64,000 bases of DNA. It comes from Methanosarcina vacuolata Z-761 (GTDB lineage Archaea > Halobacteriota > Methanosarcinia > Methanosarcinales > Methanosarcinaceae). Location of the stretch: the NCBI RefSeq assembly GCF_000969905.1, contig NZ_CP009520.1:620001-684000 (forward strand). The letters are read 5' to 3'. The position numbers and the translations under genes are program-made. This document shows, in pieces, positions 8,855-17,759 of this stretch. Positions within the stretch are counted from its first letter, which is position 1; each line of letters opens with the position of its first letter. Below the pieces are notes generated by a model. That model saw nothing but the letters and a program-made list of their open reading frames with translations. It was not told where the DNA came from and did not search any database.

Positions 8855-9099
8855 TTTTCTATGAAGATTGTTTTTTGGAGGTTGTCTGATATGTTGGTAG
8901 ACTATTGAGAGGTAGTTTACTCTTTCGAGTTTATTCTTCTCCCATTTCTTTTCTAAACATGATGTAATCTCTTTCTACTTCTTCGAGTTCGTATTCCATT
9001 TTATACCCCATTTTGTGGTTTCGCTATTTTCAAGTTGGCTTTTATTAATATGTGAATAATTTTCTTGAGGTTGTCTAAAGGTTGCTTATTAACAAATTT
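8855..9099. other. gap with no confident gene
   Basis: AT-rich sequence. A 26-codon minus-strand frame (9011 to 8931, MGYKMEYELEEVERDY...) is rich in Glu and Lys but has no recognisable ribosome site, so I do not call it. Nothing else is visible. Confidence 0.3.
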
Positions 9100-9264
9100 T
9101 TAACATGTGCCTTTTTTCCAATTTGTTTTTAAGTTTAGACTAGTATTGCATGAATGGCCCCAACATCTTGTGTAAAGTTCTTCAGAGGTTAAAAGCATCC
9201 CATTCCCAAACAAAGATCCTTGTGAAATTTGCTTTGAAAGCTTCTTCTCTGTCATTTTATTCAT
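9100..9264 (-). CDS. small hypothetical protein, 54 residues
   Basis: Not recognised. I take the ATG at 9264 because AAGGAG lies nine bases upstream on the minus strand; a longer frame starting at TTG 9309 lacks a ribosome site. The product (MNKMTEKKLSKQISQGSLFG...) is basic at the N-terminus, with two cysteines in CWGHSC and a third at the extreme C-terminus. No membrane segment. It could be a small regulatory or DNA-binding peptide, or a chance frame in AT-rich DNA. Support is the ribosome site alone. Confidence 0.35.
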   Translation of the reverse strand: MNKMTEKKLSKQISQGSLFGNGMLLTSEELYTRCWGHSCNTSLNLKTNWKKGTC

Positions 9265-9522
9265 TAACTGGTTCTCCTTTATTCTAAGTTTTATTCCTTT
9301 TTCTCTCAAAGGAATACGGAATCCTATTTCCCCTTTATGTTATAAATAACTTGCGCTCATGAGTTCTGTAACGTCTTAGTCTGTTATAAGCATTCTAATA
9401 AGTATGTAACAAGTCGTCTGGCTCTAGTAACACAAATTTTCAGTACGTTAAGCATCTTTGAAATATATTTTCAATTTTGTTACTAACAAGTGTTGAGATG
9501 GGAGATCCCATCTCTGAAAGAA

Positions 9523-9711
9523 TCATCTACTCCTAAAGTTTTTAGATACACTTGTATGCTTTTTAATATATAGGATTACAACAATTATTATCAAGATAAC
9601 AATTGCTGCATCAAATGCAGTCATTTGAAGGTATATTCCTTCAAGTGATACTTCCCTAACATAGAGTTTTTCAATTATAATTTCAATCATGTTTGGATAT
9701 ATATGGATCAT
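9523..9711 (-). CDS. small single-pass membrane protein (tentative)
   Basis: A 62-codon frame whose product has one clear membrane helix (AAIVILIIIVVILYI) followed by a positively charged tail (KKHTSVSKNFRSR), giving an N-out/C-in orientation by the positive-inside rule. None of the three in-frame ATGs has a good Shine-Dalgarno, so the true start is open; the shortest form, starting MTAFDAAIV, has 33 residues. Not recognised. It may be real because of the helix and tail, but AT-rich DNA readily produces such frames. Confidence 0.3.
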   Translation of the reverse strand: MIHIYPNMIEIIIEKLYVREVSLEGIYLQMTAFDAAIVILIIIVVILYIKKHTSVSKNFRSR

Positions 9712-9882
9712 CTGTTCGACATTTGAAGAACATCACCATGGGTTATTATTTCTAAGACATTCAAACGAAAAAGCATCCACTGATCAAAACTAGGGAGTCA
9801 TCAAAATTATATACTAGAAACGCAGTATACAATATTAGGCTTTTAATGACGTGTCCTTATTATGAGTGGATGCGATCTCTTT

Positions 9883-9923
9883 TTTAAAGGATTAAATGAG
9901 TCACGATCATTTAATCCTTTAAA
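9883..9923. repeat. perfect 17-bp inverted repeat (hairpin)
   Basis: TTTAAAGGATTAAATGA and its exact complement flank a 7-base loop (GTCACGA). It lies 23 bases beyond the stop codon of the winged-helix gene at 9946. Read from that gene it would act as a 3' hairpin, although the following run is A rather than T. A symmetrical protein-binding site is the alternative. Confidence 0.7.
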
Positions 9924-9945
9924 CTTTGAAGAACTACAACTGATC

Positions 9946-10380
9946 TCACCTCTTTTTATAATCAGTATAGTTTATTGTCATTGTTCCGTGTTCATAACTC
10001 GATTGGGTATCGTAATATGCATTACTAAATTCATCATTGGTAAAACCCGTAGAATTAGATACTCTAGTGTCATTTATTATATCTTTATTCATCAACCCCT
10101 CTAAATTTTGATCCTTAATATGTTTTACAAGAGACAAGATGATCTTTGCTTTTGGGTTATTCTTATTGAGCTCATAATACTGTATTTTTCCCGCTTTCTC
10201 TGATTTTTGAATTATGTTTTCGTCTAACAACTTGTGAATATAACTATTAACAGTCATCTTTGAGAGTTTGGTTACTCTAATGATGTCTGCAATATACAGC
10301 ATACCTCTATTGTCTTCAGCAAACGCTTCTAAGATTTTAACTTGAGGGCATTCTCCAAAAATTTCTGATAGAGCGGTCAT
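9946..10380 (-). CDS. winged helix-turn-helix transcriptional regulator
   Basis: 144 residues. The N-terminal 75 residues form a winged HTH: ILEAFAEDNRGMLYIADIIR / TKLSKMTVNSYIHKLLDENI / QKSEKAGKIQYYELN, in which the second helix pair reads DNA and the QYYELN strand is the wing. The C-terminal half (about 90-144) is polar and rich in Asn, Ser and Thr, with no known domain visible. The nearest fit is the MarR/ArsR-like wHTH proteins common in Methanosarcina. The target is unknown. It sits alone between small frames and an inverted-repeat element, with no good ribosome site, and its base composition is as AT-rich as the rest of this accessory stretch. Confidence 0.75.
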   Translation of the reverse strand: MTALSEIFGECPQVKILEAFAEDNRGMLYIADIIRVTKLSKMTVNSYIHKLLDENIIQKSEKAGKIQYYELNKNNPKAKIILSLVKHIKDQNLEGLMNKDIINDTRVSNSTGFTNDEFSNAYYDTQSSYEHGTMTINYTDYKKR

Positions 10381-10656
10381 GTAATATCATCTGTCGTCTT
10401 TAATAAAACCTTCAATGTCTAAATAATAGACTTAATATTATTTAAATGTATCCCACATCTATAACTTTCTCTAAACGTTCGTCTAATAATTAGACTATAT
10501 AACAAGTTCCTTTTTTTGTATAACAGGTTTTCAAAAGTATTACTTTAATAATATATAGATGGAAAATAAATTCACTTAGGGATATAACTTATTAAGTACA
10601 ACTATTATTTACAACAGTTCAATAAATTAATTCGTGTTACAACACTAACTCCTACT

Positions 10657-10787
10657 TTCCGCAGATGTACACAAAAATACCATCAATTTTCTCAATATGG
10701 CAGTAGCTTAAAAATTAGTCCATTTTCTAATAAGGGTATTTTGGACAATTAGGCAAATAAATTCGACATTTGTGTACATCTGCGGAA
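10657..10787. mobile_element. 131-bp inverted-repeat element (MITE-like)
   Basis: TTCCGCAGATGTACACAAA (19 bp) at 10657 is repeated exactly in inverted orientation at the right end (TTTGTGTACATCTGCGGAA, ending 10787). The 93-bp interior is AT-rich and non-coding. Size and perfect terminal repeats are those of a miniature inverted-repeat element. No target duplication is obvious at either edge, so exact borders are uncertain. Its ends differ from those of the GTAACTATTCAGG elements nearby. Confidence 0.7.
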
Positions 10788-10923
10788 TGTGGGCTAACTT
10801 ACTACTTTTTAGAAAATTCAGACTTTAGATGCAACCTCAAACATTAAGTGCAAAAGAGAGTTTAGGTGCAAAGCCGTAGAAGAAAAATAATCGCGTAAAT
10901 AGTAAAAATAAAGTAAAAAGTTA

Positions 10924-11119
10924 GTAACTATTCAGGTACCCTAAATACGTCAACTAACATCGATTTTGGTCACAGGGATCTGTCTAATAAGGGATTCATA
11001 GCAAAATTAAAAATGACCTCAGTTGTCATCAATTTATAAAATTGACTGAAGTGTATTGTAAATGCCAAACATTCTAAATTACGGCTTTTGATGTCGATTT
11101 AAGGTACCTGAATAGTAAC
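10924..11119. mobile_element. 196-bp MITE, copy 1 (IS66-type ends)
   Basis: Terminal inverted repeats GTAACTATTCAGGTACC and its complement (one internal difference, GTAAC against GTTAC) bound a non-coding 196-bp unit. It is flanked by an exact 8-bp target duplication, AAAAGTTA (10916-10923 and 11120-11127). The sequence is identical by eye to the copy at 12627-12822. The first 13 bases match the terminal repeat of the IS66-type element at 59539-61065, whose transposase could mobilise it. Confidence 0.93.
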
Positions 11120-11168
11120 AAAAGTTATTAAATTTTTATTGACAACGTTTAAATCGATAACTTATTTA

Positions 11169-11507
11169 TTATTTAGAACTTAAGTCGACTTTCATTCTAT
11201 TTTCGTCAACTAAAATTTCTCCGTTCTCTTTTTCATATTCGTCTATTTTTTCACTTAAATTTTCAAGTAGTTTTTTTGCTGCCTGGTTAGTCAATATTAC
11301 AAGACCGTCGCTGTGAAACAGTACCCTATCATCAGTTTCAAATTTTTCATTAAATAATTCGATGCGAAAATCTGAATCAGTACTTGTGACGTTAAGATTG
11401 GTTGCATAGATTTTTCTGAAAATTGGAGTGCGAGCTATTGATACCTGTTTTATTATTTTTTCTCCCATTTTTGGCTCTACCCCCTCATTACTATAATTTT
11501 CGTCCAT
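11169..11507 (-). CDS. DUF3467-like protein
   Basis: 112 residues. The central part (RTPIFRKIYATNLNVTSTDSDFRIELFNE) and the later AAKKLLENLSEKIDEYEKENGEI helix resemble the DUF3467 family, small proteins of unknown role whose members share an N-terminal YAN-type strand and a C-terminal helix running HAKxLLxALxENIxxYE. There is no membrane segment or signal. It lies 11 bp downstream of a winged-helix gene on the same strand, so the two are probably one transcript and may work together. The family name is recalled from its pattern, not from a search. Confidence 0.6.
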   Translation of the reverse strand: MDENYSNEGVEPKMGEKIIKQVSIARTPIFRKIYATNLNVTSTDSDFRIELFNEKFETDDRVLFHSDGLVILTNQAAKKLLENLSEKIDEYEKENGEILVDENRMKVDLSSK

Positions 11508-11518
11508 ATAATACCTCG

Positions 11519-12016
11519 TTAAGCAGATGCAGCGACAGTATCTATAATATATTTTTCACCGTTTAGTTTCTTAATTGGGAATTCTAGTTCATCGATGATA
11601 TCAGGTGATCTTTCTGAAAACATGAGCTCTGATGTTTTATTAGGATAATAAAAACATTCAATCACTTCGTAATGTGGAATTGGCCCAACTGCCTTTTTCA
11701 AATCTGATATAACTATACTTTCATTATTTTCATACTCTGAAACAAATAAACCGTTCTCAAACACTGAGCCAATTAATTTTCTTACAATGTCGTTTTTTGC
11801 AAGTTGATAACAATTTGCATTGTTATGTTTTTCTTTAATTTCAATTATTCCGTTATATATTAACTCAGGCAATTTGGAATTTACGCTTTGTCTCGATATT
11901 CCCACACATTCTGCAATTTCAGTTTGATTATAAGTAAATGCTGGATTTTCTGCTAAGAAATCAATAATTTTTATTTCAATTGTTTTTCCCAAGAAGTCCT
12001 GCAATGCCATATCCAT
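11519..12016 (-). CDS. winged helix-turn-helix regulator paired with DUF3467
   Basis: 165 residues. The N-terminal domain has a wHTH: KIIDFLAENPAFTYNQTEIA, then ECVGISRQSVNSKLPELIYN (recognition helix with SRQSVN), then GIIEIKEKHNNANCYQL as wing. The C-terminal 90 residues are acidic and unassigned; a sensor or dimer role is possible. A second ATG at 12010 has better spacing from GGAG (8 bases) than the first at 12016, so the real protein may begin MALQDFLGK. It is the first gene of a two-gene unit with the DUF3467 protein and is divergent from the gene at 12284, so it may regulate the intervening region. Confidence 0.72.
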   Translation of the reverse strand: MDMALQDFLGKTIEIKIIDFLAENPAFTYNQTEIAECVGISRQSVNSKLPELIYNGIIEIKEKHNNANCYQLAKNDIVRKLIGSVFENGLFVSEYENNESIVISDLKKAVGPIPHYEVIECFYYPNKTSELMFSERSPDIIDELEFPIKKLNGEKYIIDTVAASA

Positions 12017-12283
12017 TTCTCCACTTCATGTAATAAATTACTTTATTAATCTTTCATTGTATGTTAAAACTCATTTAGAAAAACAATTTATTAACAATGG
12101 GAAATACAGTAGACTGTTTGGTACCTTTATTGTATCTTGTGTTACGTCATAATTAGTACTGCATATACGTAAATAATGGTATTTAATTCTGTTGTATAAC
12201 TGTAAAATAGAATTGACAGTAAAAAATATAATTAACTGATATAAACATCAACTATATATTGTTAAAGATTATTGATTTTTTAG

Positions 12284-12616
12284 ATGGTTATAGACTGGGA
12301 AAATATCGAGTTTAATGAATATGAATTGATGATCCTGTATAAATTATGTTATAAACCTAGATTTTGTAGAAACGGACATTATGATGAAAAAAGCCTTATT
12401 CATGGTGTAAAGTCGAATAAAATTGGACTGATGAGAAAAGCTATCGATAGATTATACAAACTAAAGATTATAGATATATATCCAGCACAATCCAGACCAG
12501 ATTATTGTTTCCATCAAGAATGCTATCCTTACATCCTAGAAGTATTAAAGAGATATTCAGATCAACATGACTTTATTGATATGCAGACATTAAATATAAA
12601 ATACAAAAAACATTGA
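12284..12616 (+). CDS. hypothetical protein, possible HTH
   Basis: 110 residues, not recognised. The segment YELMILYKLCYKPRFCRNGH...DEKSLIHGVKSNKIGLMRKAIDRLYKLKIID is predicted helical and ends in an RKAIDRLYKLKII strand-turn as in winged-helix proteins, so a small DNA-binding protein is plausible. It is basic overall. No Shine-Dalgarno is evident before the ATG (GATTTTTTAG), so a leaderless transcript is possible. The stop codon lies only 10 bases before the second MITE copy. It is divergent from the wHTH/DUF3467 pair. Confidence 0.5.
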   Translation: MVIDWENIEFNEYELMILYKLCYKPRFCRNGHYDEKSLIHGVKSNKIGLMRKAIDRLYKLKIIDIYPAQSRPDYCFHQECYPYILEVLKRYSDQHDFIDMQTLNIKYKKH

Positions 12617-12626
12617 TAAACTATTT

Positions 12627-12822
12627 GTAACTATTCAGGTACCCTAAATACGTCAACTAACATCGATTTTGGTCACAGGGATCTGTCTAATAAGGGATTC
12701 ATAGCAAAATTAAAAATGACCTCAGTTGTCATCAATTTATAAAATTGACTGAAGTGTATTGTAAATGCCAAACATTCTAAATTACGGCTTTTGATGTCGA
12801 TTTAAGGTACCTGAATAGTAAC
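12627..12822. mobile_element. 196-bp MITE, copy 2 (IS66-type ends)
   Basis: Same 196-bp sequence and same orientation as 10924-11119, with terminal repeats GTAACTATTCAGGTACC/GTTACTATTCAGGTACC. It is flanked by its own exact 8-bp duplication AACTATTT (12619-12626 and 12823-12830). Different target duplications at the two sites show two separate insertions rather than one segmental duplication. Complete identity implies that both are recent. Confidence 0.93.
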
Positions 12823-13827
12823 AACTATTTTTATAATGTGATTTTTACGTTTTTGCACTAACTTTTCTCGAAAAACAGACGAAATGTTACAGGGCTTTTA
12901 ACTTTTTAAAAACTGACGAAGACGTTACAGAACCTGACTGAGGAATAAACTAAACGCACATAAACTAAACGCACATAAACTAAACGCACATGAAATTCTT
13001 CGAATAACAGGCACAAAGAAATGAAAGTACTTCTCACCTCACCCTTTTTTGACTATTGATCTTGTCATTACCTTGAGTAGTAAGGTTGTCCTAACTATGG
13101 TTTTTCAAACCATCGCTAAACTAATCAGTAAATTGCCATAGAAGGCTTGAATTTGATAAGGAGCCGAAAATCAAAAGGAGCACTGAGAGACAGTTTTGTT
13201 CCGTACTTTCATGCTAAATTAAAAAAATTCCACATAGTATAAAAAAATAGTTTTCAAGGCTCTAAAAAGTAGCTATGCAAAGACCCTCTAAAATAAGACT
13301 TTCTTGATTAAAAGACTGTTCTCAAATTTAATAAAGAACTTCGATAAAAGACTCTCCTAAATTTGAGAAAGAATCTTTTGAATACTTAATACAAGAAGAA
13401 GCCCAGGGTGCTGTATCTACTGTATCCCCCCAATACAGTCTCTCCGAATTTATGCTCCCCCAAGCACATTGATTCGAAGAAGAATCAACAACCCCCAGGA
13501 AATTCTTTTCTTTTCGATGATACCCCATCTCTATTCCCAAACTCCATCACATAGTAATAGCATAAATTATATTAAATAAATCATCTCAAAAATTGAATTC
13601 AACCGAAAAATTGTTTGACGTAAAAGATTTCAAGTCAATCATAGCTCTTTTCTAATCAGGAAATTTAATTTAAAGTTTCATGCCTATAATAAACTAAAAC
13701 CGAAATTTAATACTGCTTTTCAAGATGCTGTATTTCGAATCACCAATCAAGTTTCAGATCACAGAAAATAATTCTGAAACTTTACGGGTTTTGAGAGTAA
13801 AATTGATTTCGGGATGAACTCGTCAAT
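12823..13827. other. 1-kb gap without a confident gene
   Basis: Contains a 15-bp tandem repeat TAAACTAAACGCACA, three exact copies at 12946-12990. ATGAAAGTAC at 13021-13030 recurs inverted at 13203-13212, weak evidence for another decayed element. A 70-codon minus-strand frame at 13328-13540 has no ribosome site and a composition unlike its neighbours, and I do not call it. The rest is AT-rich and featureless. Confidence 0.5.
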
Positions 13828-13875
13828 AAAAAAGTTATAAAAAATATAAGTTATTGCGGCCTCAATTAGCCGCAA
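13828..13875 (-). terminator. terminator of the prenyltransferase/RNase J unit
   Basis: TTGCGGC/GCCGCAA form a perfect 7-bp stem around an 8-base loop about 35 bases past the stop codon of the prenyl diphosphate synthase gene. It is followed on the minus strand by a T-rich run (ATATTTTTTATAACTTTTTTATT). Confidence 0.7.
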
Positions 13876-13909
13876 CCTTCTCTGAAGCCTTCTGCTGTTT
13901 GGGCGGCTT

Positions 13910-14875
13910 TCAGTAGTTCCTTGAGATCATATAATCAGCAATCTGAAGGAGAAGCTCCTTTTCCGGACAGTCCCTCAGAGCGTCCAGTTTTGCTTTGCCT
14001 TCTTTGATATATGAAATTGCAAGGTCCTTTACATAATCAATTGATCCGCATTCGGTTAAAATCTGGACGGCTTCGTCAGTTTCTTCCTGAGTAGCTTCTC
14101 CTTTTCCGAAAATGTCCAGTTTCACACCTTTTTCGAAAGCGTCGATTACAATAAGGGTATGTTTCCCTTCCATAAGGTCGCTGCCTCTTACCTTACCGAG
14201 AACTTCCTCCGGGGTGACCATATCCAGAACATCGTCATACATCTGGAACCCGATCCCTATAAGGCGCCCATACTCGGATAAGGCTTCAGCAATCTCATCA
14301 GAAGCTCCTCCAAGAAGAGCCCCAATCTTGGCTGCAGCTGCATAAAGAACTGAGGTCTTTTTTTCCACCATCTCAATATATTCAGCTTTACTAACTTTTT
14401 CCCTCTTTTCGAAATCCATGTCAAGCCACTGGCCTTCACAGATTTCGGTACATGTTTTTGAAAGAACGTCCATACATATTAAAATTCTTGAAGGCTCATT
14501 TTGAACTTTTGACAGAATCGAAAAGGCTTTGGAATAAAGTGTATCACCTGCAAGAATTGCTCCAGCTTCACCCCATATCATATGGACTGCAGGTCTCCCT
14601 CTGCGAATATCATCCTTATCCATTATGTCATCATGGATCAGAGTGAAATTATGTACAAGTTCCACGGCCACCGCTGCAGGTAAGACAGACTTGAGGTCAG
14701 AGCCTGTAGCTTCAGCTGCCAGAATAAGAACTGCGGGGCGGAGGCGCTTTCCTCCTGAATCTACCAGGTAGCGGGAGGCTTTATATAGCTCCTCTGGATG
14801 GGCTACCGGAAGCAGTTCATCAATTGCGGCGTCAACATGGACACTTCTTTTTTTGATCTCATCAACTAACGTCAT
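13910..14875 (-). CDS. idsA: geranylgeranyl/farnesyl diphosphate synthase
   Basis: A trans-type polyprenyl diphosphate synthase that condenses isopentenyl diphosphate onto allylic primers to make the C15/C20 chain for archaeal ether lipids. At 321 residues it is normal. GGKRLRP binds diphosphate near residue 41. The first Asp-rich motif DDIMD is at 82-86, with the archaeal short spacing (DDxxD) and following RRGRP. The second, DDVLD, is near 212. Residues before the first motif (FTLIH, with Phe and Thr/Leu upstream) would fit a C20 product, but chain length cannot be read safely. I chose the ATG at 14875, preceded by GTGAT; a GTG three codons upstream is the alternative. It lies 35 bp downstream of RNase J. 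Confidence 0.93.
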   Translation of the reverse strand: MTLVDEIKKRSVHVDAAIDELLPVAHPEELYKASRYLVDSGGKRLRPAVLILAAEATGSDLKSVLPAAVAVELVHNFTLIHDDIMDKDDIRRGRPAVHMIWGEAGAILAGDTLYSKAFSILSKVQNEPSRILICMDVLSKTCTEICEGQWLDMDFEKREKVSKAEYIEMVEKKTSVLYAAAAKIGALLGGASDEIAEALSEYGRLIGIGFQMYDDVLDMVTPEEVLGKVRGSDLMEGKHTLIVIDAFEKGVKLDIFGKGEATQEETDEAVQILTECGSIDYVKDLAISYIKEGKAKLDALRDCPEKELLLQIADYMISRNY

Positions 14876-14910
14876 AAATATCACGAGGTACGGAATGATT
14901 TCCTATAGAG

Positions 14911-16254
14911 TTATTCTTCTATATATAACACTTCACCGTTTCTGAGAAGGTGTACTGTATCTCCAAGTACATACCCGGCATCTTCCGCCATCTCGATGTA
15001 GTGTCCGTGCATCTCCATATCCCCATGGGCAGGGATCACATGTTCAGGATTTACCATACGCAGGAGTTCCCAGTGGTCTTCCCTATATGCATGTCCTGAC
15101 ACATGCACGTTGTCATAAATCCTGGCGCCCCGCATCTTGAGCTTGGTCTCAAGGGCATAGCGGTTAGCCTGAGTCATTGGGCTCGGGATCACATTTGCAG
15201 AGAAAATAACCCTATCTCCTGGCTCAATTGTATACGGAGTTTCCCCATTTGCAATGCGCACAAGTATGGAACCTGGTTCACCCTGGTGCCCGGTGACGAT
15301 TGGAAGGTACTTGTTCTTTCCGTCCTGGATAATGCGTTTGAGAGCTCTATCTACATCCTTTCTCTGGCCGTGCATCTCTACATTGGAAGGCAGTTCCAGA
15401 TAGCCAAGGTCTCTAGCAGCTCCTACATAACGTTCCATTGAACGTCCCAGGAGGACAGGAATCCTGCCCATTTCCCCAGCAGCTTCAATAATTGCTTTTA
15501 GTCTGGGAATGTGGGAGGCAAAGGTGGTAATAACCATTCCTACTTCTGACTCTTCTGTTCCAAGCAGCACGTCCCTGACCATATCCTTTGCGATCTGTTC
15601 CGACGGAGTTTTCCCCGAACGTCCGGCATTCGTGCTCTCTACAATCATTGCAACAACTCCTTCCCTCCCGAGGGTTTTAAGACGCTCGAAATCAGGAGCT
15701 TCACCCATTGTCGGAGTGCGGTCCAGCTTAAAGTCGCAGGCGTAAAGAACCGCTCCAATTGGGGTGTGAACTGCTGCAAGCACACAGTCAATTATACTAT
15801 GCTGGACATTAATGAATTCGATGGAAATATCTTCGGTAACCTGGTATGTTCCACCTGCATTCAACGGAATAACCCTGTTGCAAACCTCAAACTTGCGTTC
15901 GGCCTCGATCTGCTGTTTGATAAGGGCCGTTGTATACGGTGTAGAAATGATTGGAGCATTATACCTGTGGGCAAGTTTCGGAATTGCACCTATATGGTCA
16001 AGGTGCCCGTGAGTACAGACAATTGCCCGGACAGTTCCATTGATTTCTTTCATAATAGTATCATCAGGAATTGCTCCCATCTCGATAAGTTCGAGAGAAT
16101 GCATTTTATCAATTTCAACATCCTCATGGATCTGAACCCTATCGAGACGAAGCCCCATATCCAGAATGATGATATCTTCGCCTACAATAACTGCAGTCAT
16201 GTTACGGCCCATCTCATTGTAACCGCCGACTGCAACAATTCCTATTTCAGTCAT
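14911..16254 (-). CDS. rnj: ribonuclease J (beta-CASP family)
   Basis: A metallo-beta-lactamase/beta-CASP exonuclease that degrades RNA 5'-3'. 447 residues, the usual archaeal RNase J length. The zinc site HGHLDH is at residues 82-87. VLYACDFKLDRTP carries the next ligand region. The beta-CASP insert follows (VVAMIVESTNAGRSGKTPSEQ, then ITTFASHIPRLKAII). The C-terminal motifs are HVSGHAYREDH and PVHGD-like VIPAHGDMEMHG. GAGGTAAAAAT precedes the ATG at 16254. It lies directly upstream of the prenyl diphosphate synthase, a conserved pairing in methanogen isoprenoid clusters, although a 1.5-kb gap now separates it from idi2. Confidence 0.93.
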   Translation of the reverse strand: MTEIGIVAVGGYNEMGRNMTAVIVGEDIIILDMGLRLDRVQIHEDVEIDKMHSLELIEMGAIPDDTIMKEINGTVRAIVCTHGHLDHIGAIPKLAHRYNAPIISTPYTTALIKQQIEAERKFEVCNRVIPLNAGGTYQVTEDISIEFINVQHSIIDCVLAAVHTPIGAVLYACDFKLDRTPTMGEAPDFERLKTLGREGVVAMIVESTNAGRSGKTPSEQIAKDMVRDVLLGTEESEVGMVITTFASHIPRLKAIIEAAGEMGRIPVLLGRSMERYVGAARDLGYLELPSNVEMHGQRKDVDRALKRIIQDGKNKYLPIVTGHQGEPGSILVRIANGETPYTIEPGDRVIFSANVIPSPMTQANRYALETKLKMRGARIYDNVHVSGHAYREDHWELLRMVNPEHVIPAHGDMEMHGHYIEMAEDAGYVLGDTVHLLRNGEVLYIEE

Positions 16255-17759
16255 ATTTTTACCTCTTATTTATTTTTTTATCCTTGTGAACCCCAATCCT
16301 CAGAAAATGGATCAGGTGATGACCTTAAAATGATAGCTGCGATGTGAATGGTATAGCATAGCATCGAATCTAACACAGAATTAGCCTTAGAGCAGCCATA
16401 TCCAGCTCTGTTGCAGGAAGAACTCCACCCCCGATGAGACGAATCAGGATACATCTCTTGCAGAAGAATTCTATTTTAATATATCTGGTTTATACCAGAT
16501 ACTCAAATGCCTGTTAAGCACGTTCCAGAATTGCCCCGGGAATGCCTTTTAAATTCCCTATTCTTTAGATACACATTTCTTTAAAGGATTCTACCCTTCC
16601 AGATCAAACAAAATCTGCTATTATTTCAATTAACAGGAGCCTTTACATGCTCTTCTCTTACTGGTTAGTATTTCTTAAGAACCTAATTTTCTCAATCCTG
16701 TAAAGTTAGATTTCCGCCTTTAAAGACTTTGAAAATATCCGCTTTTCTATTTTAGCAGATTCTTCTAGAGCTTATTCAGCAACCTGTTTTGTTATAACTG
16801 GGGCTTTTTTATTCCTGGTTTTATTATTGGGGCTTTTTATACCTGGTTTTTTGGTTTATTCATGGCTTTATTCTGGTTTATTCTAATTAATTCCTGGCTT
16901 GATTCAATCCACTCTAACCTATTCTGAGTTATTATAGCCTATTCTAATTAATTCCTGGCTTGATTCATCTGGCCTATTCTATGCTATTATGGCCTATTCT
17001 GAGTTATCATAACTTATTATGGTCTATTCTAAGTTATTAGAATCGATTTTGAGTTATTATGGTCGATTTTGAGTCATTACAACCTATTCTGAGTTATCAT
17101 GACTTATTTTAACTTATTTTAATTTCTTCTAATTTATTCTGATATATTCTAATTTATTCTAATCTATTTTGATTCTATCCCATCTGCTTCTCAGCAATCC
17201 ATTCTCATCTGGATAATTTCTATCATGATAATCTTATCAGGTGATTCTAACCTCATCAGAAAGTTCCTGATTCTACAATTATCATAATTTTTCTATTTTC
17301 TATAATGAAATCGCTTCATACTAAACAATTTCAGCCTGAATAACTGCGAAATAATTCCTTAATTTAATGAATTTTACAGTAATTCTATGAAACTAACTCC
17401 TGAATTTCATTGATTTTACAACAACTAATATATCTTGTAGTTTATGAACCTGAAGCAGATCCAGTGTAAAATTGCTCTAATTCCAGATCATTCAGGTGAA
17501 TCCTATGTTTGTCCGTATGGTCCTGAGTCAGTTTTCCAGGATTCGGAATACGGACCACTTGTTTATATCAACACCGCTTGTTTATATCAACGATTTATTC
17601 CCGAACATTACCTTCATATTATGTATAAATATTGTTGTAGAACGACCCTTCTAATTAACATATCTGCTATTATATCTTACCGCTATTATCCGAATTTTAA
17701 TAAAGATTAGAGCTTAATACAGATTACAGGTACAAGTAAACCGAATTCTGCGGCCGGAT
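16255..17759. other. 1.5-kb AT-rich gap with degenerate repeats
   Basis: No credible gene. From about 16800 to 17180 the sequence is built from degenerate units such as TATTCTGAGTTATTATGG, CTAATTAATTCCTGGCTTGATTCA (two copies near 16885 and 16945) and TTCTAATTTATTCTGA. These look like tandem arrays that have drifted, in contrast to the clean arrays elsewhere in the window. An 88-codon plus-strand frame at 17444-17710 is rich in Tyr, Cys and Ile, has no ribosome site and is not called. The RNase J promoter should lie between 16260 and 16500. Confidence 0.55.

Noticed and set aside
13021-13212. 10-bp inverted repeat ATGAAAGTAC 190 bp apart
   Set aside because: Too short to distinguish from chance in AT-rich DNA, and there is no target duplication.
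13328-13540. 70-codon minus-strand frame
   Set aside because: Poor start context (TTG, SD badly spaced), no domain, and isolated in an AT-rich gap.
17444-17710. 88-codon plus-strand frame
   Set aside because: No ribosome site, odd Tyr/Cys/Ile-rich composition, and it lies in an AT-rich gap with no recognisable domain.
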